Of a stretch of 64,000 nucleotides of DNA, positions 1-10,729 are shown piece by piece. Origin of the DNA: Lepus europaeus. Taxonomy: Eukaryota; Chordata; Mammalia; Lagomorpha; Leporidae. The notes under the pieces are model-generated. The model made no database searches. It saw nothing but the letters and a program-made list of their open reading frames with translations, and had not been told where the DNA came from. Position 1 is the first letter of the stretch, and each line of letters begins with the position of its first letter. Where the stretch lies: NCBI RefSeq assembly GCF_033115175.1, contig NC_084836.1, positions 76,970,253 to 77,034,252 on the forward strand, read 5' to 3'. A program made the translations under genes and the position numbers.

Positions 1-130
1 CATTTGGGAATTAGTGTCTTGTGGCCTGAAGAGCCAATTTCCTTTTATGAAACAGCCTCCATTCTGCAATGAGAGCCATTTTCAGGCTCCGAAACTTCCA
101 GTTTCCTCAAACTCTGGGGATTCCACATAG
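1..130. other. Unassigned sequence at window start
   Basis: No recognisable repeat or exon. Confidence 0.5.
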
Positions 131-131
131 C

Positions 132-345
132 CAGTGCAGTCAGCCCTCTGCATTCACTGATGCTGAGCCCATGGATTCCAGAACCATGGGTTCTGCATCC
201 ACAGGCTCCACCTCCTTGGGTTCTGAACCCATGGATTTTGCATCCACAGCTTCCACATCCACAGATTCCACGCCCACAGACAAGGGGCCGTGTTGTGGTG
301 GCAATTTGTGGGGTGAACCAGCCAGTGGTCACTTTGGACGAAAAT
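132..345 (+). mobile_element. Possible MER2/Tigger-type DNA transposon end carrying a minisatellite
   Basis: CAGTCAGCCCTCTGCATTC at 137 resembles the terminal repeat of pogo/Tigger MER2-class elements (CAGTCAGCCCTC followed by CATCCGTGGRTTC units). The body is replaced by a tandem 15-bp array. The family call is from memory. Confidence 0.4.
169..285 (+). repeat. 15-bp minisatellite, about 7.8 units
   Basis: Seven complete units in strict 15-bp register, of the form CCAYRGRTTCYRCAT, plus a partial unit. Because 15 is a multiple of three, the array stays open in several frames. That explains the short reading frames here, which are not taken as genes. Confidence 0.9.
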
Positions 346-554
346 CCCAAAGTCTAAGGATGGCCTAGCAGAAGGATGAAAAGATCTAGAATCATTGGTG
401 ATACCATACAGCCTTGGATGATGGAGCAAGGCCTCGAGGCTCGTGGTCCTATGAGGTAGAGTGAGTCAGACTGGTGCAGTTTGCACTCTTGCTGGTTGTG
501 CGTTCCCTCTGCAAGCAGATGCACCCGAATGCTAAGGAGCATATGCCTGTGCGG
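286..554. other. Unassigned sequence
   Basis: No feature recognised. Confidence 0.4.
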
Positions 555-868
555 GGACAGCACCATGGTTCAGTGCTGCGACGCTAGCATCCCACATGAG
601 CACCTTGGAGTCCCAGCTGCTCAGCTTCAGATCCGACTCCCTCTTAATGCACCCAGGAAAGCAGCAGAAGATGACTCAAGCACTTGGGCCCCTGCCACTC
701 ACGTGGGAAACCCGGATGGAGTTCTAGGTGCCTGGCTCAGCCCTGGCCGTTGCAGCCATGGGGTGGGGGTGGGGCAGGGCGGGGTGAACCTGTAGTTGGA
801 AGATCTCTGTTTCTCCCTCTCAGTGACTCTTTCAAATAAATAAATAAATAAATAAATAAATCTCTTAT
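555..868 (+). mobile_element. C-SINE (diverged)
   Basis: Carries the order of C-repeat blocks: tRNA-like head, GCACTTGGGCCCCTGCC, GTGGGAAACCCGGATGG, pyrimidine tract, then TTTCAAATAAATAAATAA tail. The tail holds an (AAAT)n run at 833-860. Confidence 0.85.
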
Positions 869-1686
869 TAAAAAATATATGCTTTCACTAAACACTTCCC
901 TTTTAAGAAGCACGTTCCGAGGATCCAGACCTTCTGATAAAAGGTAAGACACGTGGACGTTCAGTGCATTGTCACCTGTGGACAAGCTCTTATACAAGAA
1001 GATGCCGAGGGAGACAAAGGTACAGTTAGAGCTTTTGGTACCCATCTGGCCTCATGCACAGCTGTGCTGGTGTAATCCGTAATGATGCCCCTGCCCGAAC
1101 GTGTCCAGTCACTTCGTGGCACCCACCGGGAAGCAGTCAGCCAGAGATGGCAGGGTCAGCAGAGTCCAGGGCCTGTTCCTTAGGGGACAGAGGCTGGTAT
1201 TTCAGGCCCTTGCGGGTCAGATGCTCCTTGTCACGCATAGCCAGCTCTGGCATTGCTGGAGCCAGAAGCAGCCTCAGATGATACAGGAACAAATGAGTTT
1301 GACTGTGTTCCAGGGACATTTTATTTGCAAAACAGGTGGCAGGCTGAGCAAGCCTTCGGGCTGTGGTTTGCTGACTCCCGAGACAGATGATAGCAGAGGG
1401 GAAAGCAACTGACATTTGCCGGGTGTCAGGCATCACAGAAAATTCTACATATTTCCCTCAGTCCTCGTAAGAGCTCCGTGAAACAGATAGGCTTGGAGAA
1501 TGACACAAATCAGCCAGCACTGCATGCCTAGCTGACTGCAGAGCTACAGTTCACACCTGAAGCCCTAAGCACCAGGACATTTTTCTGCTCGTGTTGGAGA
1601 ATTCACTCTCCCAGCACTGGAGGTGATATAATCTGAGTAATGAAATGATAGGCCAGAACCTGCAAGCTATGATGCTCTGTGTTATA
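869..1686. other. Mostly unassigned sequence
   Basis: Contains one hAT-like fragment, listed separately. No exon recognised. Confidence 0.4.
1297..1383. mobile_element. hAT-Charlie-like (MER58-type) fragment
   Basis: CAGGGACATTTTATTTGCAA, then an ACAGGTGGCAGGC-like segment and CGGGCTGTGGTTTGCTGAC, match in order the well-known Charlie-type terminal sequence (TTTATTTACAAAAACAGG ... GGGCCGTAGTTTGCCGAC). Family name from memory. Confidence 0.5.
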
Positions 1687-2014
1687 TTTTTTTGAAAGAT
1701 TTTTATTTATTTGAGATGTGGAGTTACAGACAGAGGGAGAGACAGAGGGAAAGGTCTTCCATCTTCTGGTTCACTCCCCAAATGGCTGCAATGGCCGGAG
1801 CTGTGCCGATCCAAAGCCAGGAGCCAGGAGCTTTCCCTGGGTCTCCCACGTGGATGCAGTGGCTCAAGCACTTGGACCATCTTCTGCTGCTTTTCCAGGC
1901 CATCAGCAGGGAGCTGGATTGGAAGTGGAGCAGCTGGGACAGGAACTGGTACCCATATGGGATGCTGGCATTGCAGACGGAAGCTTAGCCCACTAACACC
2001 ATAGCACTGGCCCC
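1687..2014 (-). mobile_element. C-SINE, near full length
   Basis: Reverse-strand order: AAAGATTTTTATTTATTTGAG, GGTTCACTCCCCAAATGGC, GTGGATGCAGTGGCTCAAGC, ending at ATAGCACTGGCCCC. Confidence 0.92.
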
Positions 2015-2244
2015 TCTGCCTTATATTTTTAAGATAGACTTCAATGTCTTCACTCAGCAGCAGGTACCTGCTAAAACAATCACCTGGATTCAGGAGTTCT
2101 TTTGTGCTACCTGGAGGTAAGCCGTGGAGAGCTACTGACCGGGCATCTGCTTTAAGCACCTGCAATTTTACACTGGAGCGTGGTTTGTAATGGGGCAAAA
2201 AGCAATCTCTATTGCATGGCACTCAACAGGAGCATGTGTCAGTG

Positions 2245-2322
2245 CACATACATACACACAGACACACACATGTGCATAGCAGGTGTGCCGCACACATGTG
2301 CATACACACACACACAAACCCC
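2245..2322. repeat. Degenerate (CA)n-rich stretch
   Basis: ACACACAG and GTGCATACACACACAC motifs in two blocks. Confidence 0.7.
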
Positions 2323-2966
2323 TCAGAGTATCTCATAGGAAGGGCAGAGTAATAACTTCCTCATCCATAACCATGTGAGTGAAATTCAGTTGACTGTAAT
2401 TTCTGTCTTATTAGAAACTCTGCTTCAGCAGCATCCCTGTACACCTATCTTTCTCCCCAGGCACGAGTGCTGGGGGTGTAATTGCCCTCCGATGGGCTGT
2501 ACCAATCTCACCGCTGTGCCATAGCAATCTCGCTGCTCACCGTACAAATCTCACCACTGCAGACAGTGGCTCAGGGCTCCATCTTCTCTCTGTTGTGGGT
2601 AGTGGCAATGGAGTCAGGATCTAGCATTTATCCTGAGTCCCTTTGTTAGACTCAGACTTGGCATTTGAGGCAAAGAGCCCCTTAAGTGAGGTCTCTAATT
2701 AATAAGCTGTAGGTGTCATTTTCTGTCGTCTATAACAATCCCTTCCAGTCTGCCCAAGGAAGGAAAAACTCTGGAGCACAGTGGTGCTTCCATCAGCGAG
2801 GGGAGGCGGTGGAGATTCCTGGGGTAAGAAGAGTTCCCAGGCATCCTGTGCCTGGGGGAAAGCAGGCAGATATGCACAGCTTTGCAGCAATGGTGGCTTC
2901 AGGCAAGGGACACATGGCTGCTGGCGTCTGGGGCTCAACATCATCATACAGCTCCACTACTGTGGC

Positions 2967-2995
2967 ATGTATATGTGTGTGTGTGTGTGTGTGTG
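2967..2995. repeat. (TG)n microsatellite
   Basis: About 12 uninterrupted TG units. Confidence 0.9.
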
Positions 2996-3719
2996 GTGTA
3001 ACTACCAAATTTCTATTCCCTTGGGTCATTTTGGTCATTATTGGCTCTGGCATTTATTTGTGTATGTCGTGTGGAGCAGGACTCCCTCTCTCTCCAGAGC
3101 TGTAAGCATTTTCTAGTCCTGCTGGAACAAATGACTTTAGCCTGCACATTTGCAGTTCCGCAGACCAGCCATCACCCGGGAGTCTAAATGGATCGGATTC
3201 AAGCGTAGCAGGGCCGCTGTCCCCACTGGAGGTTGCTGGGGTGGGGGCTAGGGGGGCGCAAATCTGCTTTCTCATCCTGTGTCCATGGCCATACCCATGT
3301 CCTCTGCTTCCTGGTCGCCATCTTCAAAGCCATCAGCTTCTCCTTTCCCTGGCCTCCCCCAAATTCTGCACCTTGGACCACAGCTTTAGCTAAGCTTAAG
3401 GAACTCCTGATGGGTGTGGTCCCACCCAGATAATCCAGGGGAATCTCACAGTTTCAAACTCCATCCCTTCAGCCTCACCTGCAAAGCATCTTTTGATGTG
3501 CGACTGATATGTTCTAGTGATTAGGAGGTGAATACTTTTGAGGCTATTATTGCCTATTGCAAAAGGGAGCAAAATCTTCTCAACAGAATTGAATAATCCA
3601 TTTCCCCACTGCTCCAAAAATATCACAGAAACAAGGGGTCTTCACAAAATCTATGAAAACTAATATGATGAAAAACCATGTACAGATTCCAAAACGTTTT
3701 TACATCAAAATTAACTTAA

Positions 3720-4113
3720 CTCTTTTTTTAAAAAAATTGAGAGACAGACAGACAGGAAGTGTCATCTTCTGGTTCACTTCCCAAATACCCCTAATGGCTG
3801 GGACTGAGCCAGGCCCTGAAGCCAGATGCCAGGAACATGGGTGGCAGAAGGAAGAAGGATGGGAGGGAGGAGGGTGGGGAGGAAGTATCACTATGTTCTT
3901 AAATCTGTATATATGAAATATATGAAAATTGTGTAACTTAAGTAAAATAAAAAAATAATAATCTAATGATGTGAACCATTACCTGTGCCTCCCAGGGCAC
4001 ACATTAGTAGGAAGTTGGAGTTGGCAGTTGGAGGCAGGAATGGAGCCCAGGTCCTCTAGCAGGGGAAGCAGGTGCCTTAACTGACTTCTGAATTGCTAAC
4101 CCAGACGCCTGCT
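3720..4113 (-). mobile_element. Old C-SINE interrupted by an L1 3' tail
   Basis: The left part (3720-3848) has TTCTGGTTCACTTCCCAAAT. The right part (3966-4113) resumes with TTACCTGTGCCTCCCAGGGC, then AGTAGGAAGTTGGAGTTGGC, and ends GACGCCTGCTC. The two halves form one older-type C-SINE split by 3849-3965. Confidence 0.7.
3849..3965 (+). mobile_element. 5'-truncated L1 3' end inserted in a SINE
   Basis: A G-rich GGGAGGAGGGTGGGG stretch, then AGTATCACTATGTTCTTAAA, TATGAAATATATGAAAATT and an AAGTAAAATAAA tail. This is the pattern of rabbit L1 3'UTR ends. Confidence 0.6.
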
Positions 4114-4189
4114 CCGTGCATCTGTAATTCCATTTCCCACACATGTTTGGAAGCACCCTTGAAGACCATGCACAGATCTGTGCCTTAAC

Positions 4190-4450
4190 TATCTGTTAGC
4201 TTCCCCTCATCTGTTTGTTTAACCCTGTCCCAATACCACTCAGATTTGATTACTACAGTTTTATAGTCTGTTTTCATATCTGGTGGGGAAGTAGCTCATG
4301 AATATTAATAGTGTTAAAAATCCCTTGCCAGTTTTTTATATTCTCTTTTCCATATTAACTTTGTAGAGATATCCTGCTGAGGTTCATTCAAATTAGCATA
4401 GGATTATAATACAGACTATTGCTGTTTACTTAGAATCACCATGGGACTAT
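4190..4450 (-). mobile_element. Old L1 ORF2 remnant (antisense)
   Basis: GATTACTACAGTTTTATAG, CATATCTGGTGGGG and GATATCCTGCTGAGGTTCA follow the order of the reverse complement of the L1 ORF2 C-terminal half. The SINE at 4634 interrupts it. Confidence 0.6.
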
Positions 4451-4633
4451 GCTATTGACATCTACTTACAGCTATGATAGCGATGTTGCTCTAGTGATTG
4501 ACACTGATTAGCTAAAGGACATTTGTGTTTCTGTGGGATTGGGCCTGAGCAGGCAACCTCCTGCATGGCTTCCTCTGTTCTGTGCCATTCTGTACACTAT
4601 GTATGTGGGGGTGGAGTTTTATTTTATTGTTTA

Positions 4634-4673
4634 AAAAATGACTGTTTTATTTCTTATTTGAAAGAGTTACACA

Positions 4674-4735
<62 letters not shown>

Positions 4736-4988
4736 TCTTCCATTCACTGGTTCATTTCCCAAATGGTTGTGATAGCAAAGGCTGTGCCAGGCAGAAGCCA
4801 GAAGCCTGGGACTCCATCTGGATCTTCCACAGGGTGCAGGGGCCCAAGCACTCAGATCATCTTCCACTGCTTTTCTCGAGCCATGAGCAGAGAGCTGGGT
4901 CAGAGGTGGAACAGCTGGAAATCGAATCACTTCTCATACAGGATGCCGGTGTTGCTGGCTTAACCTGCTGCACCACAACACCACTCCC
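4634..4988 (-). mobile_element. C-SINE with expanded AC/AG tract
   Basis: TTTCTTATTTGAAAGAGTTAC, expanded dinucleotides, CATTCACTGGTTCATTTCCC, ending CTGCACCACAACACCACTCCC. Confidence 0.88.
4669..4729. repeat. Compound (AC)11(AG)19 microsatellite
   Basis: Perfect AC run 4669-4690 followed by AG run 4691-4729, lying inside the SINE dinucleotide region. Confidence 0.95.
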
Positions 4989-5235
4989 TTTAGGCCATAC
5001 ATAGGCTAATTTGATAATTCAAGGGTGCTTTATTAGGCCATTCATCTTCTATGATCTCTTTCTCTCCTTGCCCCTTGCCAGGGACTAGAACAGCTGATTT
5101 TTGTACGCTGAACTGTTATGAAGCCACCCTGTTGGATTCCCGCGTCAGCTCCAGCTCTTGGTCAACTGATGCTCTTGGAGTTTTTCAGTAGACAAACATC
5201 TGGAGTTAGGATTTCAGAAACACCAATGAAGGTTG
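4989..5235 (-). mobile_element. Old L1 ORF2 remnant, continuation
   Basis: GATTTTTGTACGCTGAACTG and GTTTTTCAGTAGACAAACATC fit antisense L1 ORF2. This continues the 4190-4450 fragment beyond the SINE. Confidence 0.45.
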
Positions 5236-5819
5236 TTAATGCTTTCCTCTTCATGCACCAGCTTTCCCTATAGGGTCTCTCACAGCAAGGACAAAAGCAG
5301 AGACAGAAGTCTATAAAGGAATGTATATCTGCCCTACTCTCAATTTATTCAGGAAAAAAATGAGGATGAAAAAATGTGGAACAGAAGAGGGCTTTGATCA
5401 GGACCCCATGTGATGAGCCATGGCAGGTGTCACTGTTCTCCAGCTCAGCTCTGGGCTCCACAGAGATGGGGCGAAGGGGCTCCCTTGGAAAGGACCCGTC
5501 ATGGGAAGGTTGTTCCCGCTGTCCCCCAAAGTTTGCTAGATGCTGGAATACCCATCTCTGCATGGAGCTCTGGTCCCAGAGGGCGTCCCAAACCCTTTGC
5601 GTCTCTCAGCTCCTCCTCTGTCATTTTCTCCCCTTCCACTGCACTGTTGTCACGCTGCCCTGATTGTCCTGTGTGTTGCAGTGCAGGCCACTCACCCAGC
5701 ATTCCACGCTCATCTGTATTCCCACACCTGCATGCGTACACATGTGCATATCCTTAGCAATGGTGTTCTGCGTGATTGTCTTTGGGTCACTCTTTTCTTC
5801 CTTATGGCCTTTCCTCCTT
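5236..5819. other. Unassigned sequence
   Basis: No repeat or exon recognised, although several overlapping short frames are open. Confidence 0.4.
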
Positions 5820-5880
5820 TTTTTTCTTTAAAAATTTATTTATTTACTTGAAAGACAAAGTTACAGAGAGGCAGAGGCAG

Positions 5881-5921
<41 letters not shown>

Positions 5922-6180
5922 TCTTCTATCTGCTGGTTCATTCCCCAACTGACCACAATGGCCAGAGCTGCGCTGATCCAAAGCCAGGAGCCAGGAGCTT
6001 CTTCTGGGTCTCCCACATGGGTGCAGGGGCTCAAGGACTTGGGCCATCTTCCACAGCTTTCCCAGGTCATACCAGAGAGCTGGATGGGAAGTGGAGCAGC
6101 CAGGACTCGAACCAGCGCCCATATGGGATGACGGCACTTCAGGCAGTAGCTTTACCTGCTATGCCACAGCACTGGCCCCA
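5820..6180 (-). mobile_element. C-SINE
   Basis: AAAAATTTATTTATTTACTTG through CACAGCACTGGCCCC. Internal (AG)n at 5887-5920. Confidence 0.95.
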
Positions 6181-6382
6181 TGGCCTCTTCTTGCTTTATG
6201 GATGCAAAATATTTGTTATTCTCACCTTTGAGCCTGAGGGAGATGGGTTCTTAAGCTGTACATGCACCATCACTGCAGTGGGTCTATTTTGCTCATTTCC
6301 ATTTCTCTCTCTGAGCAACTATGTTTCAATCTTCCTTTTTAAGGACCCTAGAATCTACTTGTTTATCAGCCTAGTGAAGGTG

Positions 6383-6800
6383 TTTCAAAAAGTCTGTGGG
6401 GCTTGACTTTGTGTGTGGGGGTTAGGCCACTCCCTGCCATGCCAGCACCACAGTCCCAGTTACTCTGTTTCTGATCCAGCCCCTACTCATGTGCCTGAGA
6501 AAGTAGTGGAAGACAATCCAAGTACCTGGGCCCCTGCTCCCCATGTGGCACACCTGGGTGGAGGTCCTGCTCCTGGCTTTCGCCTGGCCCAGGCCTGGCT
6601 GCTGTGGCTGTGTGGGGAGTGAATCAGCAGACAGAAAATTCTCTCCCCCCTCCCTCCACCCCTGTCACTCTGGTTTTCAAATAAATAAAAATACTACTAA
6701 AAAACAGTTTGTGAAAATGGAATTGCACATTTGAGTTGATTTTGTGCAAGTCTGTGAAATCCATGCACTGCTTTTTTATAATACACATTTCTCACGTATT
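6383..6800 (+). mobile_element. MITE-like inverted-repeat element, copy 1, split by a SINE
   Basis: The left end TTTCAAAAAGTCTGTGG (6384-6400) is cut by the SINE at 6403-6707. It resumes at CAGTTTGTGAAAATGGAATT, then GATTTTGTGCAAGTCTGTGA and AATCCATGCACTGC. The AAAAAGTCTGTG before and AAAAACAGTTTGTG after the SINE look like its TSD. Confidence 0.6.
6403..6707 (+). mobile_element. C-SINE (diverged)
   Basis: CTGGGCCCCTGCTCCCCATG, GGCCTGGCTGCTGTGG, GGAGTGAATCAGCAGAC, tail TCAAATAAATAAAAATAC. Confidence 0.85.
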
Positions 6801-7206
6801 AAGAAAAGGAAGACAGCAATGTTAGATAGATAGGTAAGGAGACAGATTGTAATTTTTCTTATAATTCTAAAGATACTTGAACATTTAAAGAAACGTGTCC
6901 TCCGTTTGGTCTCATTTCCTTCAGCCTCAAGAAATCCCTCGAGCACTTGTCCCTATGAAGGTCATTGCTGACTGTCCCCAGCTTCCAGTGCCTGCTTCCC
7001 TTTCATGCTTTAAGGATGCTTGTTCTGTAGTAAAAGCTGTGGATTGGCAGGTGTGTCTTTCGATCAAAACCGAGAAGCTGCCATTCCCCCAGAGTCCTGT
7101 GCCATTCCACCACACTGTCCTCACGTGTGCTGAGATGCATTAGTGACAACATAGCATGCTTTGCAGGATTGCTCTCTTATAAACAATGCATCTTCTTCCC
7201 CTGGAA
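6801..7206. other. Unassigned sequence
   Basis: No feature recognised. Confidence 0.4.
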
Positions 7207-7237
7207 AAAAATTCCATTTTATTTGAAAGAGCGAGAG

Positions 7238-7280
<43 letters not shown>

Positions 7281-7533
7281 CTAACCACTGAATCACTTTC
7301 CGAATGTCCCCACTAACCAGGACTGGGCCAGGTGGAAGCCAGAAGCCCAAGAACTCAACCTGGGTCTCTCCCACGTAGGATCGAATACTTGAGCCATCGC
7401 CTCTGCCTCTCAGAGTATGCATCAGCAGGAAGCTAGATCAGAAGCCTAGTAGTCAGGATTCGAACCAGGCACTCTGTTACGGGATGCTGATATTTCAAGT
7501 GGTGACCTCACTGCTATGCCAGGTGCTTGTTCC
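7207..7533 (-). mobile_element. Older-type C-SINE
   Basis: TTTTATTTGAAAGAGCGAGAG, (AG)n to 7276, CTGGGCCAGGTGGAAGCC, CATCAGCAGGAAGCTAGATC, ending GCTATGCCAGGTGCTTGTTCC. Confidence 0.85.
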
Positions 7534-7547
7534 TCTCCTGCATACTT

Positions 7548-7879
7548 TTTTTTAAAAAAAGATTTATTTCATTTATTTGAAAGACAGAGTTACAGAGAGA
7601 GGTAAAGACATAGAGAGAAATCTTCTATCTGTTGGTTCACTCTCCAGATGACCTCAATGGCCAGAGCTGTGACAATCCGCAGGCAGGAGCCAGGAGCTTC
7701 CTCTGGGTCTCCCACGTGGGTGCAGCGTCCCAAGCACTTGGGCCATATTCTATTGCTTTCCCAGGCCATAGCAGAGAGCTGGATTGGAAGAGGAGCATCC
7801 AGGACTAGAACTGGAGCCCATGTGGGATGCTGGCACTTCAGGCCAGGGCTTTAACCCACTGTGCCATAGCGCCGGCCCC
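7548..7879 (-). mobile_element. C-SINE with TSD
   Basis: Full-length reverse copy ending AGCGCCGGCCCC. Flanked by TCCTGCATAC before (7536-7545) and TCCTGTATAC after (7881-7890), a 10-bp TSD with one mismatch. Confidence 0.95.
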
Positions 7880-7890
7880 ATCCTGTATAC

Positions 7891-8211
7891 TCTTAGGATG
7901 TACCTAGATCTGTTGTCCTCATAGTATTTTTTCACCAGTGGAGTTTGCTAATATTCCTTTGTTGCTGTTCTTCCATCTGCAGTCTGCTTGTATAACCTGA
8001 GAGAATCTTCATTTAGGTGCAGGTATTACAACATTCAGTTCTAGAATTTCTGCTTCCAATTGATTCTTATCATTTTCAATTCTCTTCTGCTGAGACTCTG
8101 ACCTTTACTCTTTATCTCTTCCTTTAAGTCTTTGCATTCATTGATAAGCGCTGCTTCCATGTTTTATTGCTAATTCATATACTGGGATCAACATTGGGCA
8201 TTATTAACATT
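7891..8211 (-). mobile_element. Probable old L1 remnant (antisense)
   Basis: AT-rich sequence with TTGATTCTTATCATTTTCAA and CTTTACTCTTTATCTCTTCC motifs, typical of L1M 3' regions in reverse. Weak. Confidence 0.35.
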
Positions 8212-8552
8212 TTTAAAAAAAGATTTTTAAAAAAAATTATTTGTAAGGCAGATAGAGAAGGGTGGGAGAGGTAGAGGTAGAGGGAGAGGGAGATTTTCCA
8301 TCCACCGATTCACTCCCCAGTTGGCTACAACAGCCTGGGGTGAGCAAGTTTGGAGTCAGGAGGCCAGAACTCCATCCTGGTCTCCCACATGGGTGCAGAG
8401 GCCCACACACTGGGTCATCTTCTGCTGCTTTCCCAGGTGCATTAGCAGGGAGCTCGATTGGAAGTGGAGCAGCCGGGACTTGAACTGATGCTCTGATATG
8501 GAATGCCAATGTTGTAGGCAGTAGCTCAACCTGCTGTACACAACACTGATAC
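8212..8552 (-). mobile_element. C-SINE
   Basis: CACCGATTCACTCCCCAGTT, GGTCTCCCACATGGGTGCAG, AGCAGGGAGCTCGATTGG, ending ACACAACACTGAT. Confidence 0.88.
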
Positions 8553-8763
8553 TTTGTCTATTTTTTTCCCCTAAAAACCTGAATTCATTCTGTTATAGGA
8601 GTTTTAAGTTCCTAGCAAAGTTGAGAGGCAGGTACAGAGGCACAGAGCTGTCACATATAACACTTGACCCACACAAACTTGGTTTCCCCATTATCACACC
8701 TCTCACCTGAGTGGTTTGTAATGATTGACTAAAATCTTCTTTGACACAAAACACATAGTTAAG

Positions 8764-9402
8764 GAGCTGGCACCATGGTGTAGTGGGCTAAGCCTCCACC
8801 TGTGACTGCTCTTCTTTCAACTCAGCTCTCTACTGTGGCCTGGGAAAGCAGCAGAAGATGGCCCAAGTGCTTGGGCCCCTGTATCCATGTGGGAGACCTG
8901 GAAGAAGCTCCTGGCTTTGGATTGGCACAGCTCCAGCCATTTCAGCTAACTGGGGAGTGAACCAGCAGATGGAAGACCTTTCTCTGTCTCTCTCTCCCTC
9001 TGTATGTAAATCTACCTCCCAAATAAATAATTTTTTTTGACAGGCAGAGTTAGACAGTGAGAGATACAGAGAAAGAAAGGTCTTCCTTCCATTGGTTCAC
9101 CCCCAAAATGGCCACCATGGTCAGCGCTGCACCCATCCGAAGCCAGGAGCCAGGTGCTTCCTCCTGGTCTCCCATGCAGGTGCAGGGTCCAAGGACCTGG
9201 GCCATCCTCCATTGCCTTCCCGGGCCACAGTAGAGAGCTGGACTGGAAGAGGAGCAACTGGGACAGAACCGGCGCCCCAAAGGGGACTAGAACCCGGGGT
9301 ACCGGCGCCGCAGGCGGAGGATTAGCCTAGTGAGTCGCGGCGCCAACCATAAATAAAATCTTTAAAAAAAACAAAACAAAACAACAACAAAAAAAAACCA
9401 CA
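8764..9402 (+). mobile_element. C-SINE whose tail is split by a CSINE2
   Basis: Head CTGGCACCATGGTGTAGTGG. The body lacks part of the tRNA-like segment. The CAAATAAATAA tail at 9019 is interrupted by the element at 9032-9348, and the tail resumes as ATAAATAAAATCTTTAAAAA. Confidence 0.88.
9032..9348 (-). mobile_element. CSINE2
   Basis: TTTTTGACAGGCAGAGTTAGAC start, CATTGGTTCACCCCCAAAATG, GGATTAGCCTAGTGAGTCGC, then GGCGCCAACC end. Target AAATAAATA is repeated on both sides. Confidence 0.93.
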
Positions 9403-9517
9403 TAGCTGACATTAAGATTCATTCTTGGTATTGTGCATTCTACGCATTTTATAAGCACATGTATCTATAATTGCTGTACCATATAGAGCGTTTTCACTGC
9501 CTTAAAAAGTTCCCTGT

Positions 9518-9818
9518 GGGGTAGGAATTTGGCTTAGCAGTTGAGCTGCTGGACGCAATGTCTGCATCTCATATTATGATGCTTGGGGTTCAGTCCCAGC
9601 TCTGCTCCTGATTCTAGCTTCCTGCTAATGCCCAACCTGGGAGAAAACAGTGACAGCCCAAGTAGTTGGTTCCTCGCCACCCACATGGGAGTGACCTGCA
9701 TGGAGTTTATGGCTCCTGGCTTTAGCCTGGCCCAGCTGAAGGCATCTGGGGAGTGAAACAAAGGATGGGAGTTCTCTCTGGTTCTCTCTCTCTCAAAGAA
9801 ATAAATAGAAAAAAAATC
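9518..9818 (+). mobile_element. Old C-SINE
   Basis: GGGGTAGGAATTTGGCTTAGC head, CTTCCTGCTAATGCCCAACC, CACCCACATGGGAGTGACC, TTTAGCCTGGCCCAGC, tail AAATAAATAGAAAAAAA. Confidence 0.8.
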
Positions 9819-10385
9819 ATAAAAAAGTTCTACGCTCCACCTATTCATCCTTCCCTGTCCCCTAACCGTGGCACCCACAGTCTCATGGTTCGGCCTCTTG
9901 CAGGAAGTTGTATGTTTGGAATCATGTAAAATGCAGCCATCCAGACTGGCTTTTCTCACTTGGTTACAGGCACTGAAGTTTCGTTCGTGTCTTTTCCTGG
10001 CTTCCCAGCTCATTTATTTTACTCATTGTATGATATCCTCTGGGTGCACTGTGGTTGCTCTCAAGTCTTGACAATTAGAACAAGCTCATTGCAATTACCC
10101 ATGTGGAATTTCCATATCTTGGGGTAAATGCCAATTTGCATGAGTGCTGAATCTTGATGGGGAAGTTTGTTTAGTTTTGTGAAAGTCCACCAAATGGGCT
10201 TCCGGCTTGGCTGAGCTGCTGGGCACACAGCAATGAGGGAGAATTCCTGGGATCTGAACCCTTGCCAGCTTTGGGGCTGTCAGTGCTCTGCGTCCTGGCC
10301 ATTGTGACAGGTGTCTGATGGTGTCTGCACGCTGGGAGACAAAAATGTGCTTTTCTCTGACCACATGTGATGCTCAGCTTCTTTT

Positions 10386-10425
10386 AAATTTTTAAACATT
10401 TATTTATTTATTTGAAAGGCAGAGT

Positions 10426-10472
<47 letters not shown>

Positions 10473-10718
10473 CTTTCCATCCAATGGTTCATTCCCCAAA
10501 TGGCCAAGGCTGGGCCAATCTGAAGTCAGGGGCCAGGAGCTTCCTCTGGGTCTTCATGCAGGTGCAAGGGCCCAAGGACTTGGGCCATCTTCTACTGCTT
10601 TTCCAGGCCATAGCAGAGAGCTGGATTGGAAGTGGAGCAGCTGGGACTTGAGCCCTTATGGAATGCCTACACTACAGGCGGTGGCTTTACCTACTATGCC
10701 ACAGCGCCACCTCCCACT
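10386..10718 (-). mobile_element. C-SINE with expanded AG
   Basis: CATTTATTTATTTATTTGAAAGG, (AG)n 10431-10472, then a normal body, ending CCACAGCGCCACCTCCC. Confidence 0.94.
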
Positions 10719-10729
10719 TTTTTTCTTTT

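Larger units (their letters stand above)
2015..3719. other. Mostly unassigned sequence with CA/TG runs
   Basis: No exon recognised. Holds a degenerate CA-rich stretch (2245-2322), three diverged tandem copies of an AATCTCACCGCT-like motif at about 2500-2565, and a TG microsatellite. Confidence 0.4.
8575..10372 (-). mobile_element. Old L1M 3'-region relic broken by SINEs
   Basis: Segments between the SINEs read, in order, ATTCATTCTTGGTATTGTGC, GCTCCACCTATTCATCC, TTGTATGTTTGGAATCATG, TTGCTCTCAAGTCTTGACAA, GTTTAGTTTTGTGAAAGTCC and GGGCTGTCAGTGCTCTGCG. This is the diagnostic series of the antisense L1M ORF2-end and 3'UTR. Interrupted at 8764-9402 and 9518-9818. Confidence 0.65.

Noticed and set aside
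69..368. 99-codon Ser/Thr-rich frame
   Set aside because: It is produced by the 15-bp minisatellite in codon register.
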